From Betaproteobacteria bacterium (GTDB lineage Bacteria > Pseudomonadota > Gammaproteobacteria > Burkholderiales > SG8-41): a DNA stretch of 64,000 bases. The position numbers were made by a program, and so were the translations under genes. Positions 26,399-36,240 of this stretch are shown here, piece after piece. Within the stretch, counting starts at the first letter, position 1, and each line of letters begins with the position of its first letter. The notes under the pieces were generated by a model. The model saw nothing but the letters and a program-made list of their open reading frames with translations, did no database searches and was not told where the DNA came from. The DNA is taken from the NCBI GenBank assembly GCA_016868035.1, contig VGID01000015.1:1-64000 (forward strand), in the 5' to 3' direction.

Positions 26399-27031
26399 GG
26401 GATCCGGCTGGCCCTGCTCGATGGCGTGTATCGGCGCACCGAGGGCGAGCCGGTCTTTGAACAGGCGCGTGCGCCCACCCGTGGTGAGCTTGAGGAGTTG
26501 CTCGACAAGGTCATCGCGCGCCTGCTGAAGATGCTGACGCGCTCAGGTCACCTTGTCGAGGAGGAGGGCGTGAGTTACCTCGCCGGCATGGATACGGACA
26601 ATCCGCTGGCGTCATTGCAAGCCGCCTCCTGCACCTATCGCATCGCGCTGGGGCCGCGCGCCGGACAGAAGGTGCTGAGCCTGCGCACCGTGCCCGGCCG
26701 GGAGGAGAAAGCCACCTCGGCCCTGTGCGCCGAGGCGCACGGCGCGAGCCTCGATGCCGGGGTACGCTGCGGCGCAGATCAACGCAGACAACTCGAACGG
26801 CTGTGCCGGTACATCACCCGCTCGGCGATCGCGAACGAGCGGCTCGGTTGCAACGGCAAGTGCGAGGTCGTGCTGCAATTGAAGAGCCCCTGGCGCGACG
26901 GCACCACGCGCATCATCGCCGCCATCGAGGAGCCCGCGGTGATCGCGAGGATCCTCACGCACCTGGGCTTGCCTGCCAGAACCCCGCCGCGCTCCCCGGC
27001 GCGGCCGCTTTCCCTCTTCCAGGCGGCCTGA
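26399..27031 (+). pseudogene. IS91-family transposase remnant with internal deletion
   Basis: The frame opens in mid-protein with LLDGVYRRTEGEPVF and continues with LQAASCTYRIALGPRAGQKV and RLCRYITRSAIANERL, hallmarks of the Y2-type IS91 transposase; the tyrosine in LCRYI is the expected nicking residue. It then jumps from RDGTTR directly to the terminal IIAAIEEPAVIARILTHLG, so roughly the segment between those motifs is missing (junction near 26911). The N-terminal zinc and HUH regions are also gone. It cannot be functional. It directly precedes a 5'-truncated receptor gene. Confidence 0.8.
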
Positions 27032-27221
27032 TCCTCGAGGCAAGAACGGTTCCGCAACGGCGCCGACGATCCGGCGCGCTCTGCGCTCGCCTGGCGCGGG
27101 CGGCGGGCGTCGAAATCGGCCTCGCCGGCCCGACGCAGAGACCGACAAAGCCGCGCGAGCGGGGGACTTTAACCAAACACCGCGCGATTCACCGCTTCTC
27201 GGGCCGGCGATACAGCCGCGC

Positions 27222-27854
27222 ATGGAGAAAAAGGTGGTTTCAATTTCTATACGCTTCGTGTTCTGCATGAAACCCGGCTTCCCGGCGGCCAGCGGCAAGG
27301 AGCTGATGGAGCTGCTGCGCAGCCAGCCGGGGAAGTACACCTACGGCAATGACGGCGTCGCCGGCGCGGTGCAGCTTGCGGCGGAGCGCGTCTTCGGCCG
27401 GGCCGACGCGAGCATGCGCCCGGTGCCCTTCGGCGGCGCCGGCGAGACCGTCAAGAATTTCCTCGGCGGCCATGTGGACGTCTACGGCGGCACCATTCCC
27501 ACCATCCTCGAGTTTGTGCGCGCCGGCCAGGCGAAATGCCTGCTGGTCACCGCTGCGCAGCGCGTGCCGGCGCTGCCGGACACGACCAGCCTAGGCGAGC
27601 TCGGCCTGAGCGACACCGCGTCCGAGCTGTGGCGCGGCATCATCGCGCCGAAGGGCATCCCGGCGCAGCGCGCCGCAGTGATCGAGAACGCGTTCCGGCA
27701 GGCGACGCGCGAGCCGAAGTTCCTGGAATTCGAAGCGAGCCGCAGCGAGGCCGCGGTCGGCCGTTCCGGCGGCGAGTTCGCCAGGCTGATCCACACCGAG
27801 TACGAGGCGAACGCCGCCATTCTGAAACGGCTCGGCCTGCAGCGGAAGAACTGA
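27222..27854 (+). pseudogene. TctC/Bug receptor lacking its N-terminal third
   Basis: From about 27258 the frame matches the receptor at 36241-37209 (KYTYGNDGV, VQLAAERVF, GAGETVKNFLGGHVDVYGG, LWRGIIAPK). It lacks the signal peptide and roughly the first 115 residues. The residues before the match (MEKKVVSISIR) come from the upstream junction, not a native start. Without a signal peptide it would not reach the periplasm. Truncation next to an IS91 remnant suggests IS-mediated loss. Confidence 0.8.
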
Positions 27855-27855
27855 C

Positions 27856-28788
27856 TTACGGCGCCGCATCGCGGTACTTCCGGGCCAGCTGGTCCTGGGT
27901 GAGGAAGCGGCGCTCGATCGCCTGCACGTCGTCGAAGCCGACCAGCGTGTTGAGCTCCTCGAACGAGACGGCGAGCTCCGGGCGCTCGACCACCTCTCCC
28001 GTGTCGATGCTCTGCTGCAGGGCGGCGAGTCCGTTCTTCATCCCGCGGATCGCGGTCGAAGTGAGCAGGCGCGGATAGATCGCCACTGCCACGCCGAGCT
28101 CCTGCATCCGGCGGGGCGACAGCAGCGGCGTGGTCGAGCGCTTGCGGATGCCGAAGCCCATGTTGACGCACAGCGGCTTGGGCACGTTCTTCGCCACCGT
28201 GGCGATCTCGTCGGCCGAGAGCAGCGCGTCGGCGAACAGCAGGTCGGCCCCGGCCTCGGCATAGCGATTGAGGCGCTTGATCACCTCCGCGATGCCATGC
28301 GTCGCCAGGGTATCGGTGCGCGACTTGATGATGAAGCCGGGATCGCGACGCGCCTCCGCCGCGGCGCGGATCTTTTCCGCCCCCTCCTCGAGCGAAATGA
28401 CTTCCTTTCCCTTCATGTGGCCGCAGCGCTTGGGCCAGACCTGGTCCTCGATCATCACCCCGGCCAGTCCGGCGTCCTCGAATCCGCGCGCGGTGAAGTA
28501 CACGTTGACCGCGTTGCCGTAGCCGGTGTCGCCATCGGCGAACAGCGCCATGCCGCTGCAGCCGGCCAGGTAGCGGCAGGCCTCCAGGTTCTCGCGGAAT
28601 CCCATGATGCCGACGTCCGCCCAGCCCATGATGCACTCGCTGATGCCCGCGCCGGTAATGAAGGCCGCGCGGTAGCCCGCCTGCTCCACCAGCCGCGTGC
28701 TGTACCCGTCGTACACGCCGGGCAGCACCAGCAGCTCCGGGGCGTTCATCAAGCGGCGGAAAAGCTTGCGTTTCTCGTTGGCGGTCAT
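27856..28788 (-). CDS. Isocitrate lyase/PEP mutase-superfamily lyase
   Basis: 310 residues. The TIM-barrel signatures are LPGVYDGYSTRL, DGDTGYGN (85-92, Mg-binding) and the catalytic KRCGH loop (120-124), which in the family marks C-C lyases such as 2-methylisocitrate or 2,3-dimethylmalate lyase rather than PEP mutase. Last gene of an eight-gene operon, its ATGA overlapping the EamA gene's stop. The ATG at 28788 has ggag upstream. Confidence 0.9.
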   Translation of the reverse strand: MTANEKRKLFRRLMNAPELLVLPGVYDGYSTRLVEQAGYRAAFITGAGISECIMGWADVGIMGFRENLEACRYLAGCSGMALFADGDTGYGNAVNVYFTARGFEDAGLAGVMIEDQVWPKRCGHMKGKEVISLEEGAEKIRAAAEARRDPGFIIKSRTDTLATHGIAEVIKRLNRYAEAGADLLFADALLSADEIATVAKNVPKPLCVNMGFGIRKRSTTPLLSPRRMQELGVAVAIYPRLLTSTAIRGMKNGLAALQQSIDTGEVVERPELAVSFEELNTLVGFDDVQAIERRFLTQDQLARKYRDAAP

Positions 28789-29633
28789 GACGGGCTCCGT
28801 TTCTGGTGGACGATGGCGACGACGGCCAGCAGCAGGACCGCGCTGCCGGCGAAGGTGAGGAAGTGGAGCGGCTCGCCGAACAGCAGGTAACCGACCACTG
28901 CGGCCATCGGCAGCTGCATGTAGTCGACCGGCGTAATGACGGTGGCGTCGCCGAGCCGCGCGGCGCGCGCGATGCAGTATTGGGCCGACGCCGCCACGAC
29001 GGCGCCCGCCGCGAGCCAGCCCAGCTGCGCCAAGCTCGGCGTTTCCCAGTCTAATAACGCGAACGGCAGCGCACACAACGTGCCGAACACCGAGTAATAG
29101 AACACGATGCGCACGGCCGGCTCGGTGGTGGTGAGCTGCTTCACCTGCGTGAGCGTAAGGCTCGCCAGCGCGCCGGCGAGCAGCGCCACCAGGACAGCAG
29201 CGCCCATGTGCAACTCGGGCCGCACGGCGATCAGCACCCCCACGAACCCGAGCACGATCAGCGCGCCGCGACGCAGCCCGACGGCTTCGCGCAACAGGAC
29301 GCGCGCGGTGAGCGCGGTCCACAGCGGCCGCGTGAAGGAAATTGCCGTGAATGTCGTCAGCGGCAGATACTTCAGGCCGAACACCCAGCACCACATCGAC
29401 AGCGCGCCCACCGCGCCGCGCACGAAATGCTCGCGCAGCCTGCGCGTCGCGAGGACTGCGGGCCCATGGCGCACCACCCAGGGCAGCACCAGCGGCAGCG
29501 CGAACGCCATGCGGAAGAAGAACACCATGGCGATCGGCAATTCGCGCGCCAGGTGCTTGATGATCGCGGCCATCGCCACTATGCAGGCCGCTCCGGCGAG
29601 CATCCACAGCACCGCGCGGACGGAGTCCGTCAT
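28785..29633 (-). CDS. EamA/DMT-superfamily membrane permease
   Basis: 282 residues, about ten hydrophobic helices in two EamA repeats (WMLAGAACIVAMAAII to LIVLGFVGVLIAV, then AAVLVALLAGALASL to VLLLAVVAIV). These are exporters of metabolites or amino acids. It overlaps HyuA upstream and the lyase downstream by 4 bases each (ATGA), so it is translationally coupled. It may export a product or excess intermediate of the pathway. Confidence 0.87.
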   Translation of the reverse strand: MTDSVRAVLWMLAGAACIVAMAAIIKHLARELPIAMVFFFRMAFALPLVLPWVVRHGPAVLATRRLREHFVRGAVGALSMWCWVFGLKYLPLTTFTAISFTRPLWTALTARVLLREAVGLRRGALIVLGFVGVLIAVRPELHMGAAVLVALLAGALASLTLTQVKQLTTTEPAVRIVFYYSVFGTLCALPFALLDWETPSLAQLGWLAAGAVVAASAQYCIARAARLGDATVITPVDYMQLPMAAVVGYLLFGEPLHFLTFAGSAVLLLAVVAIVHQKRSPS

Positions 29634-31711
29634 GCACCGATGGCGATGACCACGTTGCCGTGCGCATCGACGCGCGCCTCGCAATCCGGCGGCACCACGA
29701 TGGTGGTGTCGTACTCCTGGACCAGGAGCGGGCCGCGCCGCGGCGTGCTGCCGAGCGCGCCGCGCGGCAGCACTTCAGTCTCGAGCTGCCCGTGCTCGGG
29801 CCCGAAATACGCGCTGCGCCGCGCCGGCGGCGCGCCGGCCTCGGCGCTCCACTCGCTGCCGTGCTGCACGGCGCGCGACACGCGCATGACCAGGCGCACG
29901 GTGACCAGCTCGAACGCCTTGGTGTCGCCGCGGTGCGCATAGGTGCGCTCGAACTCCTGCTCGAAGCGCTCCTCCAGCGCGCGCAGGGCCGATTCGCCGA
30001 GCGGGCCGTCGGGCATCGGCACGGTGAGCTCGGAGGACTGTCCGCGATAGCGCAGGTCCGCAAAGCGCGCGATCTCGGCGCGCGCCGGATCGAAGCCCTC
30101 TTCGCGCAGCCGCCCGAGCAAATCCGAGCGCATCTCCTCCAGCGCCGCTTCCACCGGCGCCATCACGCCTGCGCCGGTCGTGGTGAGCACTGTGCGCGCG
30201 GCATGATGCTCGACCTCGGCATGCAGCAGCCCCAGGGCGCTGAATACTCCCGGCGCGCGCGGGATCAGGACCTGGCGGATGCCGAGGGTGCGCGCCACGC
30301 CGGCGGCATGGATCGGCCCGGCGCCGCCGAACGCCATCATCACGAACTCCGCGGGGTCGCGGCCGCGCTCCACCGAGACCGACTTGATTGCGCGCACCAT
30401 GTTGGAGTTGACCACCATGTGGATGCCGTGCGCGGCATCGAGCAGCGATAGCTTCGCGGGCTCGGCGACGTGACCGCGCACCGCGGTCCTGGCCAGTGCT
30501 TCATCGATCTGCAGAGCTCCCCCGGCAAGGGAAGTACTGCTGATGTAGCCGAGCAGCAGGTTGGCGTCGGTCACGGTGGGACGCTCGTTGCCCTGCGCGT
30601 AGCACGCCGGCCCGGGAACCGCGCCGGCGCTGTGCGGCCCCACGCGCAGCGAGCCGCCGGCGTCGAGCGCGGCGATGCTGCCGCCGCCCGCGCCGACTTC
30701 CGAGATGTCGATCACCGGGATGCGCAGCAGGTAGCCGTTGCCGCGCATCAGCCGGCTGCTCACCGACACCGAGGCGCCCACCTCGTACTCGGTGCCGCGC
30801 AGGATCTCGCCGCGCTCGATGATCGAGGCCTTGGTCGTGGTGCCGCCCATGTCGAAGGTGATCACGTTTGGATAGCCGCATTCGCGCGCCACGCGCAGTG
30901 CGGCCACCACCCCGGCCGCCGGGCCGGACTCGATGATCGTCACCGGGCGCTCGGCCGCCGAGGAAGCGCTGATCAGGCCGCCGTTCGACTGCATCACCAG
31001 GATCGGCGCTTTTACGCCGCGGGCGGCGAGGGCACCGCGCAGCCGGTCCAGGTAGCGGGCGATGAGGGGCGCGACGTAGGCATTGACCACCGTGGTGCTG
31101 GTGCGCTCGAACTCGAGCATCTCGGGCAGCACGTCGCACGACAGCGAGACCTGCACGCCGGGGAGCCGGCGGCGCAGGCGCTCGCCAGCGATGCGCTCGT
31201 GCTGCGGATTGCGGTAAGCATGCAGGAAGCAGACGGCGACGGCCTCGATCTTCGCCCCGGCCAGCTCGTCGATCGCCCGGTCCAGTCCCTCGGGGTCGAG
31301 CCCCTGCAGCATGTTGCCGCGCGAATCCAGGCGCTCGCGCACCGCCAGGCGCAGCGCCCGCCGCACCAGCGGCGCCGGCTTCTGCCACGACAGGTCGTAG
31401 GCGAGCGGGATGCGGATGCGGCGCAGCTCGAGCACGTCGCGAAAGCCCTCGGTGGTGATGAGCCCGGTGCGCGCCCCCTTGCGTTCGAGGATCGCGTTGG
31501 TCGCCACCGTGGTGGCATGCACCACCTCGACGACCTGCGCGGGCGCGAACTTCGCCTGCGCGCAGTATTCGGCTACGCCCTCGACGATGGCCTGCGAATA
31601 GTCCGCAGGCGTCGACGGCCGCTTGCGCCGCTCGAGCAGGCCGTCGGGCCGTTGGAACACGAAGTCCGTGAAGGTGCCGCCGATATCGACGCCGACCCGC
31701 AGCGCGGTCAT
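29630..31711 (-). CDS. hyuA: Hydantoinase/oxoprolinase family subunit A
   Basis: 693 residues. ATPase loops are GVDIGGTFTD near the N-terminus and DMGGTTTK near residue 285, with GAGGGSIA and PGPACYAQGN following. The C-terminus has RRSAYFGPEHG and a PRRGPLLVQEYDTT segment, which closely match the remnant at 63138-63333. It overlaps HyuB and EamA by 4 bases. The ATG at 31711 is used; the frame continues far upstream only as a shadow of HyuB. Confidence 0.93.
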   Translation of the reverse strand: MTALRVGVDIGGTFTDFVFQRPDGLLERRKRPSTPADYSQAIVEGVAEYCAQAKFAPAQVVEVVHATTVATNAILERKGARTGLITTEGFRDVLELRRIRIPLAYDLSWQKPAPLVRRALRLAVRERLDSRGNMLQGLDPEGLDRAIDELAGAKIEAVAVCFLHAYRNPQHERIAGERLRRRLPGVQVSLSCDVLPEMLEFERTSTTVVNAYVAPLIARYLDRLRGALAARGVKAPILVMQSNGGLISASSAAERPVTIIESGPAAGVVAALRVARECGYPNVITFDMGGTTTKASIIERGEILRGTEYEVGASVSVSSRLMRGNGYLLRIPVIDISEVGAGGGSIAALDAGGSLRVGPHSAGAVPGPACYAQGNERPTVTDANLLLGYISSTSLAGGALQIDEALARTAVRGHVAEPAKLSLLDAAHGIHMVVNSNMVRAIKSVSVERGRDPAEFVMMAFGGAGPIHAAGVARTLGIRQVLIPRAPGVFSALGLLHAEVEHHAARTVLTTTGAGVMAPVEAALEEMRSDLLGRLREEGFDPARAEIARFADLRYRGQSSELTVPMPDGPLGESALRALEERFEQEFERTYAHRGDTKAFELVTVRLVMRVSRAVQHGSEWSAEAGAPPARRSAYFGPEHGQLETEVLPRGALGSTPRRGPLLVQEYDTTIVVPPDCEARVDAHGNVVIAIGA

Positions 31712-33420
31712 TTCTTGCGCACTTTTGTTGTTGCTTCGATGTCTACACGCCAAGGAGCGCGCCGCACCACCACGCCGTAGTCGCGCTCGGCGCCCTCGGG
31801 GGTCACCTTGCCGTCGATCACGTCGGCGAGCACCAGGTCGGGATCGCGCCGCAGCGGATCGCCGTAGCCGCCGGCAGCGGCTGTCGTGTGCTGCACGGCT
31901 TGGCCTTTCCCGAGCGGCCGGCTGAACTTGGTGGGCAGCTGCGTCCAGCTCGCGCCATCGTCGAGCAGGTTGTTCGAGACGGCGCCGTCGCGGCCGCCCA
32001 TCAGCCCGTAGGGGCTGTGGCGGCGGCGGTCGGAGCGCAGCTGCAGCGTGGCGCGCTCGCCGAGGAAGCGCAGCTGGCGCAGCACCGACATGCCGCCGCG
32101 CCATTGCCCGGCGCCGCCGCTGTCGGGCACCAGCTCGTAGCGCTCGACGCGGATCGGCGCCTGGTTCTCCACCATCTCGATCGGCGCGTTGCTGATGTTC
32201 GCGGCTCCGTTGGCGATGCCGTCGATGCCTTCGCGCCGGCAGCCGCCGCCCCACGCCCCCATGATCGCCTCGCGAAACAGCGAAAAGCGCCCCTCGGCGT
32301 CGTAGCAGCCGAAGCTGTAGCTGGTGGTGCCGCCCTCGCCCGCGGCGCGCACGCGCTCGGGGATGGCCTGCGCCAGCGCGCCGAACATCGCGTCGATCAG
32401 GCGAAAGCCGCTGATGCCGCGCGCCGCCACCGCGGCCGGCGGCCGCGGGTTCACCAGGCAGCCGAGCGGCGCCTTGACGTGGATCGGGCGGAAAAAGCCG
32501 GCGTTGTTGGGCGCGTCGGAGTCCATCACCGAGCGCACCGCGAAATACACCGCGGACTTGGCGAACGACAGCGTCGAGTTGATCGCCCCCCGCACTTGCG
32601 GCGAGGTGCCTTCCAGGTCGACGGTGAGCTCGTCGCCCTCGACGTGCACGGCCACCGCGATCTTCACCGGGCTGTCCATGTCGACGCCGTCGTCGTCGAG
32701 GTGGTCGACGAAGCGGTAGGTGCCGGGCGGGATCGAGCGCACCGTGCGCCGCGCCTCGCGCTCGCTGTAGTCGAGCAGCTCGTCGAAGTGCTGCTCCAGG
32801 CGCTCGACGCCGAAGCGCGCCGCGAGCTCATTCATGCCGCGCTCGGCGATGCCGCACGCCGCCACCTGCGCCTGGATGTCGCCCAGCACCACGTCGGGGA
32901 TGCGCACGTTGATCGCGACCAGGTCCATCAGCGTCTGGTTGACCTTGCCGCCCTCGTAGAGCTTGAGCACCGGGATGCGAAGCCCCTCCTGGAAGATCTC
33001 GGTCGAGTCCGCGGCGCTCGATCCGGGCACGCGCCCGCCCATGTCGTTGTGGTGCGCGACCACCACCGCGTAGCCGAGCAGGCGCTCGCCGACGAACACC
33101 GGCTTGAACATGAAGATGTCGGGCAGGTGCATGCCGCCCTGGTAGGGATCGTTCAGCACCACGATGTCGCCCGGCGCCAGGGTGTCGCGGTATTTCTTCA
33201 GCACCCAGTCCATCGCGTCGGGGATCGAGCCCAGGTGCAGCGCCACGCTCAGTCCCTGCGCGATCATGCGCCCCTGCCGGTCGCAGAACGCGCTCGACAG
33301 ATCCATGGTGTCGCGCATGATCGACGAGTAGGCGATGCGGATCACGGTCAGCACCATCTCGTCGACGATCGAGCCGATCGCGTTCTTCACCAGCTCCAGG
33401 CGCACCGGGTCATGCGCCAT
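31708..33420 (-). CDS. hyuB: Hydantoinase/oxoprolinase family subunit B
   Basis: 570 residues. Family markers are VLNDPYQGGMHLPDIFM, the SGGAGQWRGGMSVLRQ region and the C-terminal AAGGYGDPLRRDPD. It overlaps the upstream lyase by 11 bases and the downstream HyuA by 4. The pair presumably forms the ATP-dependent amidohydrolase or carboxylase of this operon. Confidence 0.93.
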   Translation of the reverse strand: MAHDPVRLELVKNAIGSIVDEMVLTVIRIAYSSIMRDTMDLSSAFCDRQGRMIAQGLSVALHLGSIPDAMDWVLKKYRDTLAPGDIVVLNDPYQGGMHLPDIFMFKPVFVGERLLGYAVVVAHHNDMGGRVPGSSAADSTEIFQEGLRIPVLKLYEGGKVNQTLMDLVAINVRIPDVVLGDIQAQVAACGIAERGMNELAARFGVERLEQHFDELLDYSEREARRTVRSIPPGTYRFVDHLDDDGVDMDSPVKIAVAVHVEGDELTVDLEGTSPQVRGAINSTLSFAKSAVYFAVRSVMDSDAPNNAGFFRPIHVKAPLGCLVNPRPPAAVAARGISGFRLIDAMFGALAQAIPERVRAAGEGGTTSYSFGCYDAEGRFSLFREAIMGAWGGGCRREGIDGIANGAANISNAPIEMVENQAPIRVERYELVPDSGGAGQWRGGMSVLRQLRFLGERATLQLRSDRRRHSPYGLMGGRDGAVSNNLLDDGASWTQLPTKFSRPLGKGQAVQHTTAAAGGYGDPLRRDPDLVLADVIDGKVTPEGAERDYGVVVRRAPWRVDIEATTKVRKK

Positions 33421-34276
33421 ATTTCTTCTCCCGGGCGCGGTAGCCCTCCACGCCGGCGATCTGCCAGAACTCGTCGAACTTCACCATCCGCTCCCACACC
33501 GACACCGAGTTGCCGGTCTGCTTGATCTCAGTGAGCACCTCGCGCATCACCTTGCACGCCGCCATCAGCGCGTGCACGTAGAAGCACGCGGTCTTGAAGC
33601 CGAGCTTCTCGATCTCGGAGACGTGCAGGCGCGGCACCATGCCGCTCGGTGAATGGTTGAAATGCAGCGGCACGCGGCCGCGGAAGCGCTCGGCGATGGC
33701 GCGGATCTCGTCCATCGACTCGCGCATCTCGAAGAACAGCATGTCGGCGCCGGCTTCGAGGTAGGCCTCGCCGCGCTCTAGCGTGTCCTGCAGGCCGTTC
33801 ACCATGATCGCGTCGCAGCGCGCGATGACCACGAAATCGGCGTCGTGCCGGGCGTCGAGCGCGGCCCTGATCTTGCCCGCCATCTCCTCCTTGGCGATGA
33901 GGCGCTTGCCGAACATGTGGCCGCAGCGCTTGGGCCACACCTGGTCCTCGATATGGATGCCGGCGACGCCGGCGCGCTCGAACTCGCGCACCGTACGCGC
34001 CGCGTTGAGCGCGTTGCCGTAGCCGTTGTCCGCGTCGACGATGACCGGGATGCTCACCGCCTCGGCGATGTAGCGCGCGTTCTGCACCATCTCCGGCATG
34101 GTGACCAGGCCGATGTCGGGATAGCCGCGGCACATCGAGGTGCCGGCACCGGTCACCACGCACAGCGGATAACCGACCTGCTCGACGATCCGCGCGCTCA
34201 ATCCATCGTGGGCACCGCCGCCGAGGACGATGCCCGGCGCGGCCAGCAGCTCTCTGAGTCGTATAGTCGTGCGCAT
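33410..34276 (-). CDS. Isocitrate lyase/PEP mutase-superfamily lyase
   Basis: 288 residues from the ATG at 34276, which has aaggag 6 bases upstream; a start at 34291 overlapping the TctA stop (ATGA) is an alternative adding five residues. Signatures are DADNGYGN (81-88) and KRCGH (116-120). It lies between TctA and HyuB, so it is embedded in the transport/HyuAB operon. A second lyase of the same superfamily closes the operon, so the two probably act on different acids. Confidence 0.9.
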   Translation of the reverse strand: MRTTIRLRELLAAPGIVLGGGAHDGLSARIVEQVGYPLCVVTGAGTSMCRGYPDIGLVTMPEMVQNARYIAEAVSIPVIVDADNGYGNALNAARTVREFERAGVAGIHIEDQVWPKRCGHMFGKRLIAKEEMAGKIRAALDARHDADFVVIARCDAIMVNGLQDTLERGEAYLEAGADMLFFEMRESMDEIRAIAERFRGRVPLHFNHSPSGMVPRLHVSEIEKLGFKTACFYVHALMAACKVMREVLTEIKQTGNSVSVWERMVKFDEFWQIAGVEGYRAREKKYGA

Positions 34277-34287
34277 GCGCATCTCCT

Positions 34288-35778
34288 TCATGGCTTGCGG
34301 CGGAACCCCAGCAGCCACGCCGCGCTCTGCAGCAGCACCAGCAGCAGCACGGCGCCGAGAAAGATCTTCGACATCGCCCCCTGCAGCAGGGCCCACCAGT
34401 CGCCCTGCGAGATGAGGAGCGCCCGCCGCAGCGACACCTCCAGGCGGTCGCCGAGCACCACGGCGAGCAGCAGGGGGGCCGGGTCGAACTTCGCCTTGCG
34501 CAGCACATAGCCCACCACGCCGGACAGCGCCATGATCAGGATGTCGAGGGCGTTGCCGCTGACGCTGTAGATGCCGATGATCGACACCAGCAGAATCGAG
34601 GGCGCGAGGTAGGCGTACGGAATGCGCAGCAGGTTCACGAACAGCCCGACCAGCGGCAGGTTGAAGAACAGCAGCACCAGATTGCCGATGTACATGCTGG
34701 CGATCAGCCCCCAGAACATCTGCGGATGCTCGGTCAGCATCTGCGGGCCGGGCTGCACGCCGTGGATCTGCAGCGCCGCGAGCAGGATCGCGGTGGCGGG
34801 AATGGCCGGGATGCCGAGCACCAGCAGGGGAATCATGGCGCTGCCGGTGGTGGCGTTGTTCGCCGTTTCCGGTCCGGCCACGGCCTCGATCCTGCCGGTG
34901 CCGAAGGTCTCGGGCTGGCGCGACAGCTTGCGCTCGACGGCATAGCTGACGAAGGTCGAGATCACGTGCGAGATCCCCGGGATGAAGCCGAAGGAGAAGC
35001 CGATCACGGTGCCCCGGCCGATGGCCGGGGCCGAATCCTTCAGGTCCTGCCGGCGCGGCATCAGGCTGCGCAGCGTCGGCTTGATCACCTTCACCTTCGC
35101 GATGTCCTCCAGGTTGATGAGGATCTCGCTGACCCCGAACATCCCCAGCGCCATGGCGACGAAGCTGATGCCGTTCACCAGGTGCAGCGAGCCGAACGTG
35201 AAGCGCGGGTGCGCGGTGATCATGTCGACGCCCACCGTGGCGACCAGCAGGCCCGCGACCACCATGGCGAAGGTCTTGAGCGCCGGGCCGCCGCTCGCGA
35301 AGCACAGCACGACCAAGGCGAGCAGCATCAGGCCGAACTCGGCTGCCGGGCCGATCTGCAGCATGAGCTGGGCGAGCGGCGGCGCGAACAGCATCAGTCC
35401 CACGACGCTGACCGTGCCGCCGATGAAACTGCCGATCGCGGCCACCACCAGCGCCGGGCCGGCGCGCCCCTTGCGCGCCATCTCGTGGCCGTCGATCGCG
35501 GTCATGATCGAGGCCGCCTCCCCGGGGATGCGCACCAGGATCGAGGTGGTCGAGCCGCCGTACATCGCGCCGTAGAAGATCCCGGCGAGCATCACGATCG
35601 CGGCGGTCGGCTCGAGGTAATAGGTGATCGGCAGCAGCAGCGTGAGGCCGGCGAGCGGGCCGAGCCCCGGCAGCACCCCGACGATGGTGCCCCACAGGCA
35701 GCCGATCACGCAGTACATCAGGACCTCGGGCCGCAGCGCGACGCTAAAGCCCGCCAGCAGGGAGTTGAGCGTTTCCAG
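34288..35778 (-). CDS. tctA: Tripartite carboxylate transporter large subunit TctA (probable CTG start)
   Basis: About 496 residues. The first ATG (35718) would begin at MYCVIGCLWGTIVGVLPG and omit the first helix. Upstream in frame, LETLNSLLAGFSVALRPE aligns with the N-terminus of the other TctA (EILDSLMLGFSVSLAPA), and the only initiation-like codon there is CTG at 35778, one base after the TctB stop. YGGSTTSILVRIPGE and FSFGFIPGISHVISTF mark the two halves. It carries the solute with TctB and the TctC at 36241. Confidence 0.85.
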   Translation of the reverse strand: METLNSLLAGFSVALRPEVLMYCVIGCLWGTIVGVLPGLGPLAGLTLLLPITYYLEPTAAIVMLAGIFYGAMYGGSTTSILVRIPGEAASIMTAIDGHEMARKGRAGPALVVAAIGSFIGGTVSVVGLMLFAPPLAQLMLQIGPAAEFGLMLLALVVLCFASGGPALKTFAMVVAGLLVATVGVDMITAHPRFTFGSLHLVNGISFVAMALGMFGVSEILINLEDIAKVKVIKPTLRSLMPRRQDLKDSAPAIGRGTVIGFSFGFIPGISHVISTFVSYAVERKLSRQPETFGTGRIEAVAGPETANNATTGSAMIPLLVLGIPAIPATAILLAALQIHGVQPGPQMLTEHPQMFWGLIASMYIGNLVLLFFNLPLVGLFVNLLRIPYAYLAPSILLVSIIGIYSVSGNALDILIMALSGVVGYVLRKAKFDPAPLLLAVVLGDRLEVSLRRALLISQGDWWALLQGAMSKIFLGAVLLLVLLQSAAWLLGFRRKP

Positions 35779-35779
35779 G

Positions 35780-36232
35780 TCAGTAAGCGAACGGTAGCGC
35801 CGGCAGCACCACGTTCAGCACGTTCTGAAACACGAAGCGCGCGGCGAGCGCGCCGAGCATGGCGGCAACCAGCGAGCGCCACCAGCCGAGCGTCGACAGG
35901 ATCCACAGCAGGACGAACAGGAAAAGGGTGCTGGTGACCAGGAAGCCGGCGCTTTCCCACAGCAGACCGGCCGCGAAAAGCGCGAGTACCGCCGCGGTGA
36001 TGCGGCGATGGCCGATGGCCACCGGTTCTCCCGCAACCCTTGCTCTCGCCGAAATTGTCATCAGCGCAACCGAGCAGAGCGCCAGCACCACGCCGAGCGC
36101 CACCGGCATCACGCCAGGCCCCGGCAGCCCGGCGGTGCCCTGCGGCATGCGGGCACCCTCCCACGCGGCGAACACCCCCAGCAGCAGCAGCGCGACTCCA
36201 ACGCCGATTTCCAGGCGCCTGAGCGAAGTCAT
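35780..36232 (-). CDS. tctB: Tripartite carboxylate transporter small subunit TctB
   Basis: 150 residues, four hydrophobic segments, with the TctB pattern GLPGPGVMPVALG near residue 38. The ATG at 36232 (or GTG three bases earlier) starts 8 bases after the TctC stop. Its TGA is one base from the proposed TctA start, so translation is probably coupled. Confidence 0.87.
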   Translation of the reverse strand: MTSLRRLEIGVGVALLLLGVFAAWEGARMPQGTAGLPGPGVMPVALGVVLALCSVALMTISARARVAGEPVAIGHRRITAAVLALFAAGLLWESAGFLVTSTLFLFVLLWILSTLGWWRSLVAAMLGALAARFVFQNVLNVVLPALPFAY

Positions 36233-36240
36233 CACCCGCG

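Noticed and set aside
5389-26400. Shared ggacccgcgcatc and cgttgatccg-like motifs near 5389, 24090 and 26355
   Set aside because: Similarity is short and partial; I could not define an element or boundary.
29630-32254. A HyuA with an extra 180-residue N-terminal domain
   Set aside because: The extra part is arginine- and alanine-rich shadow of the overlapping HyuB; the true start at 31711 has the 4-base overlap seen throughout the operon.
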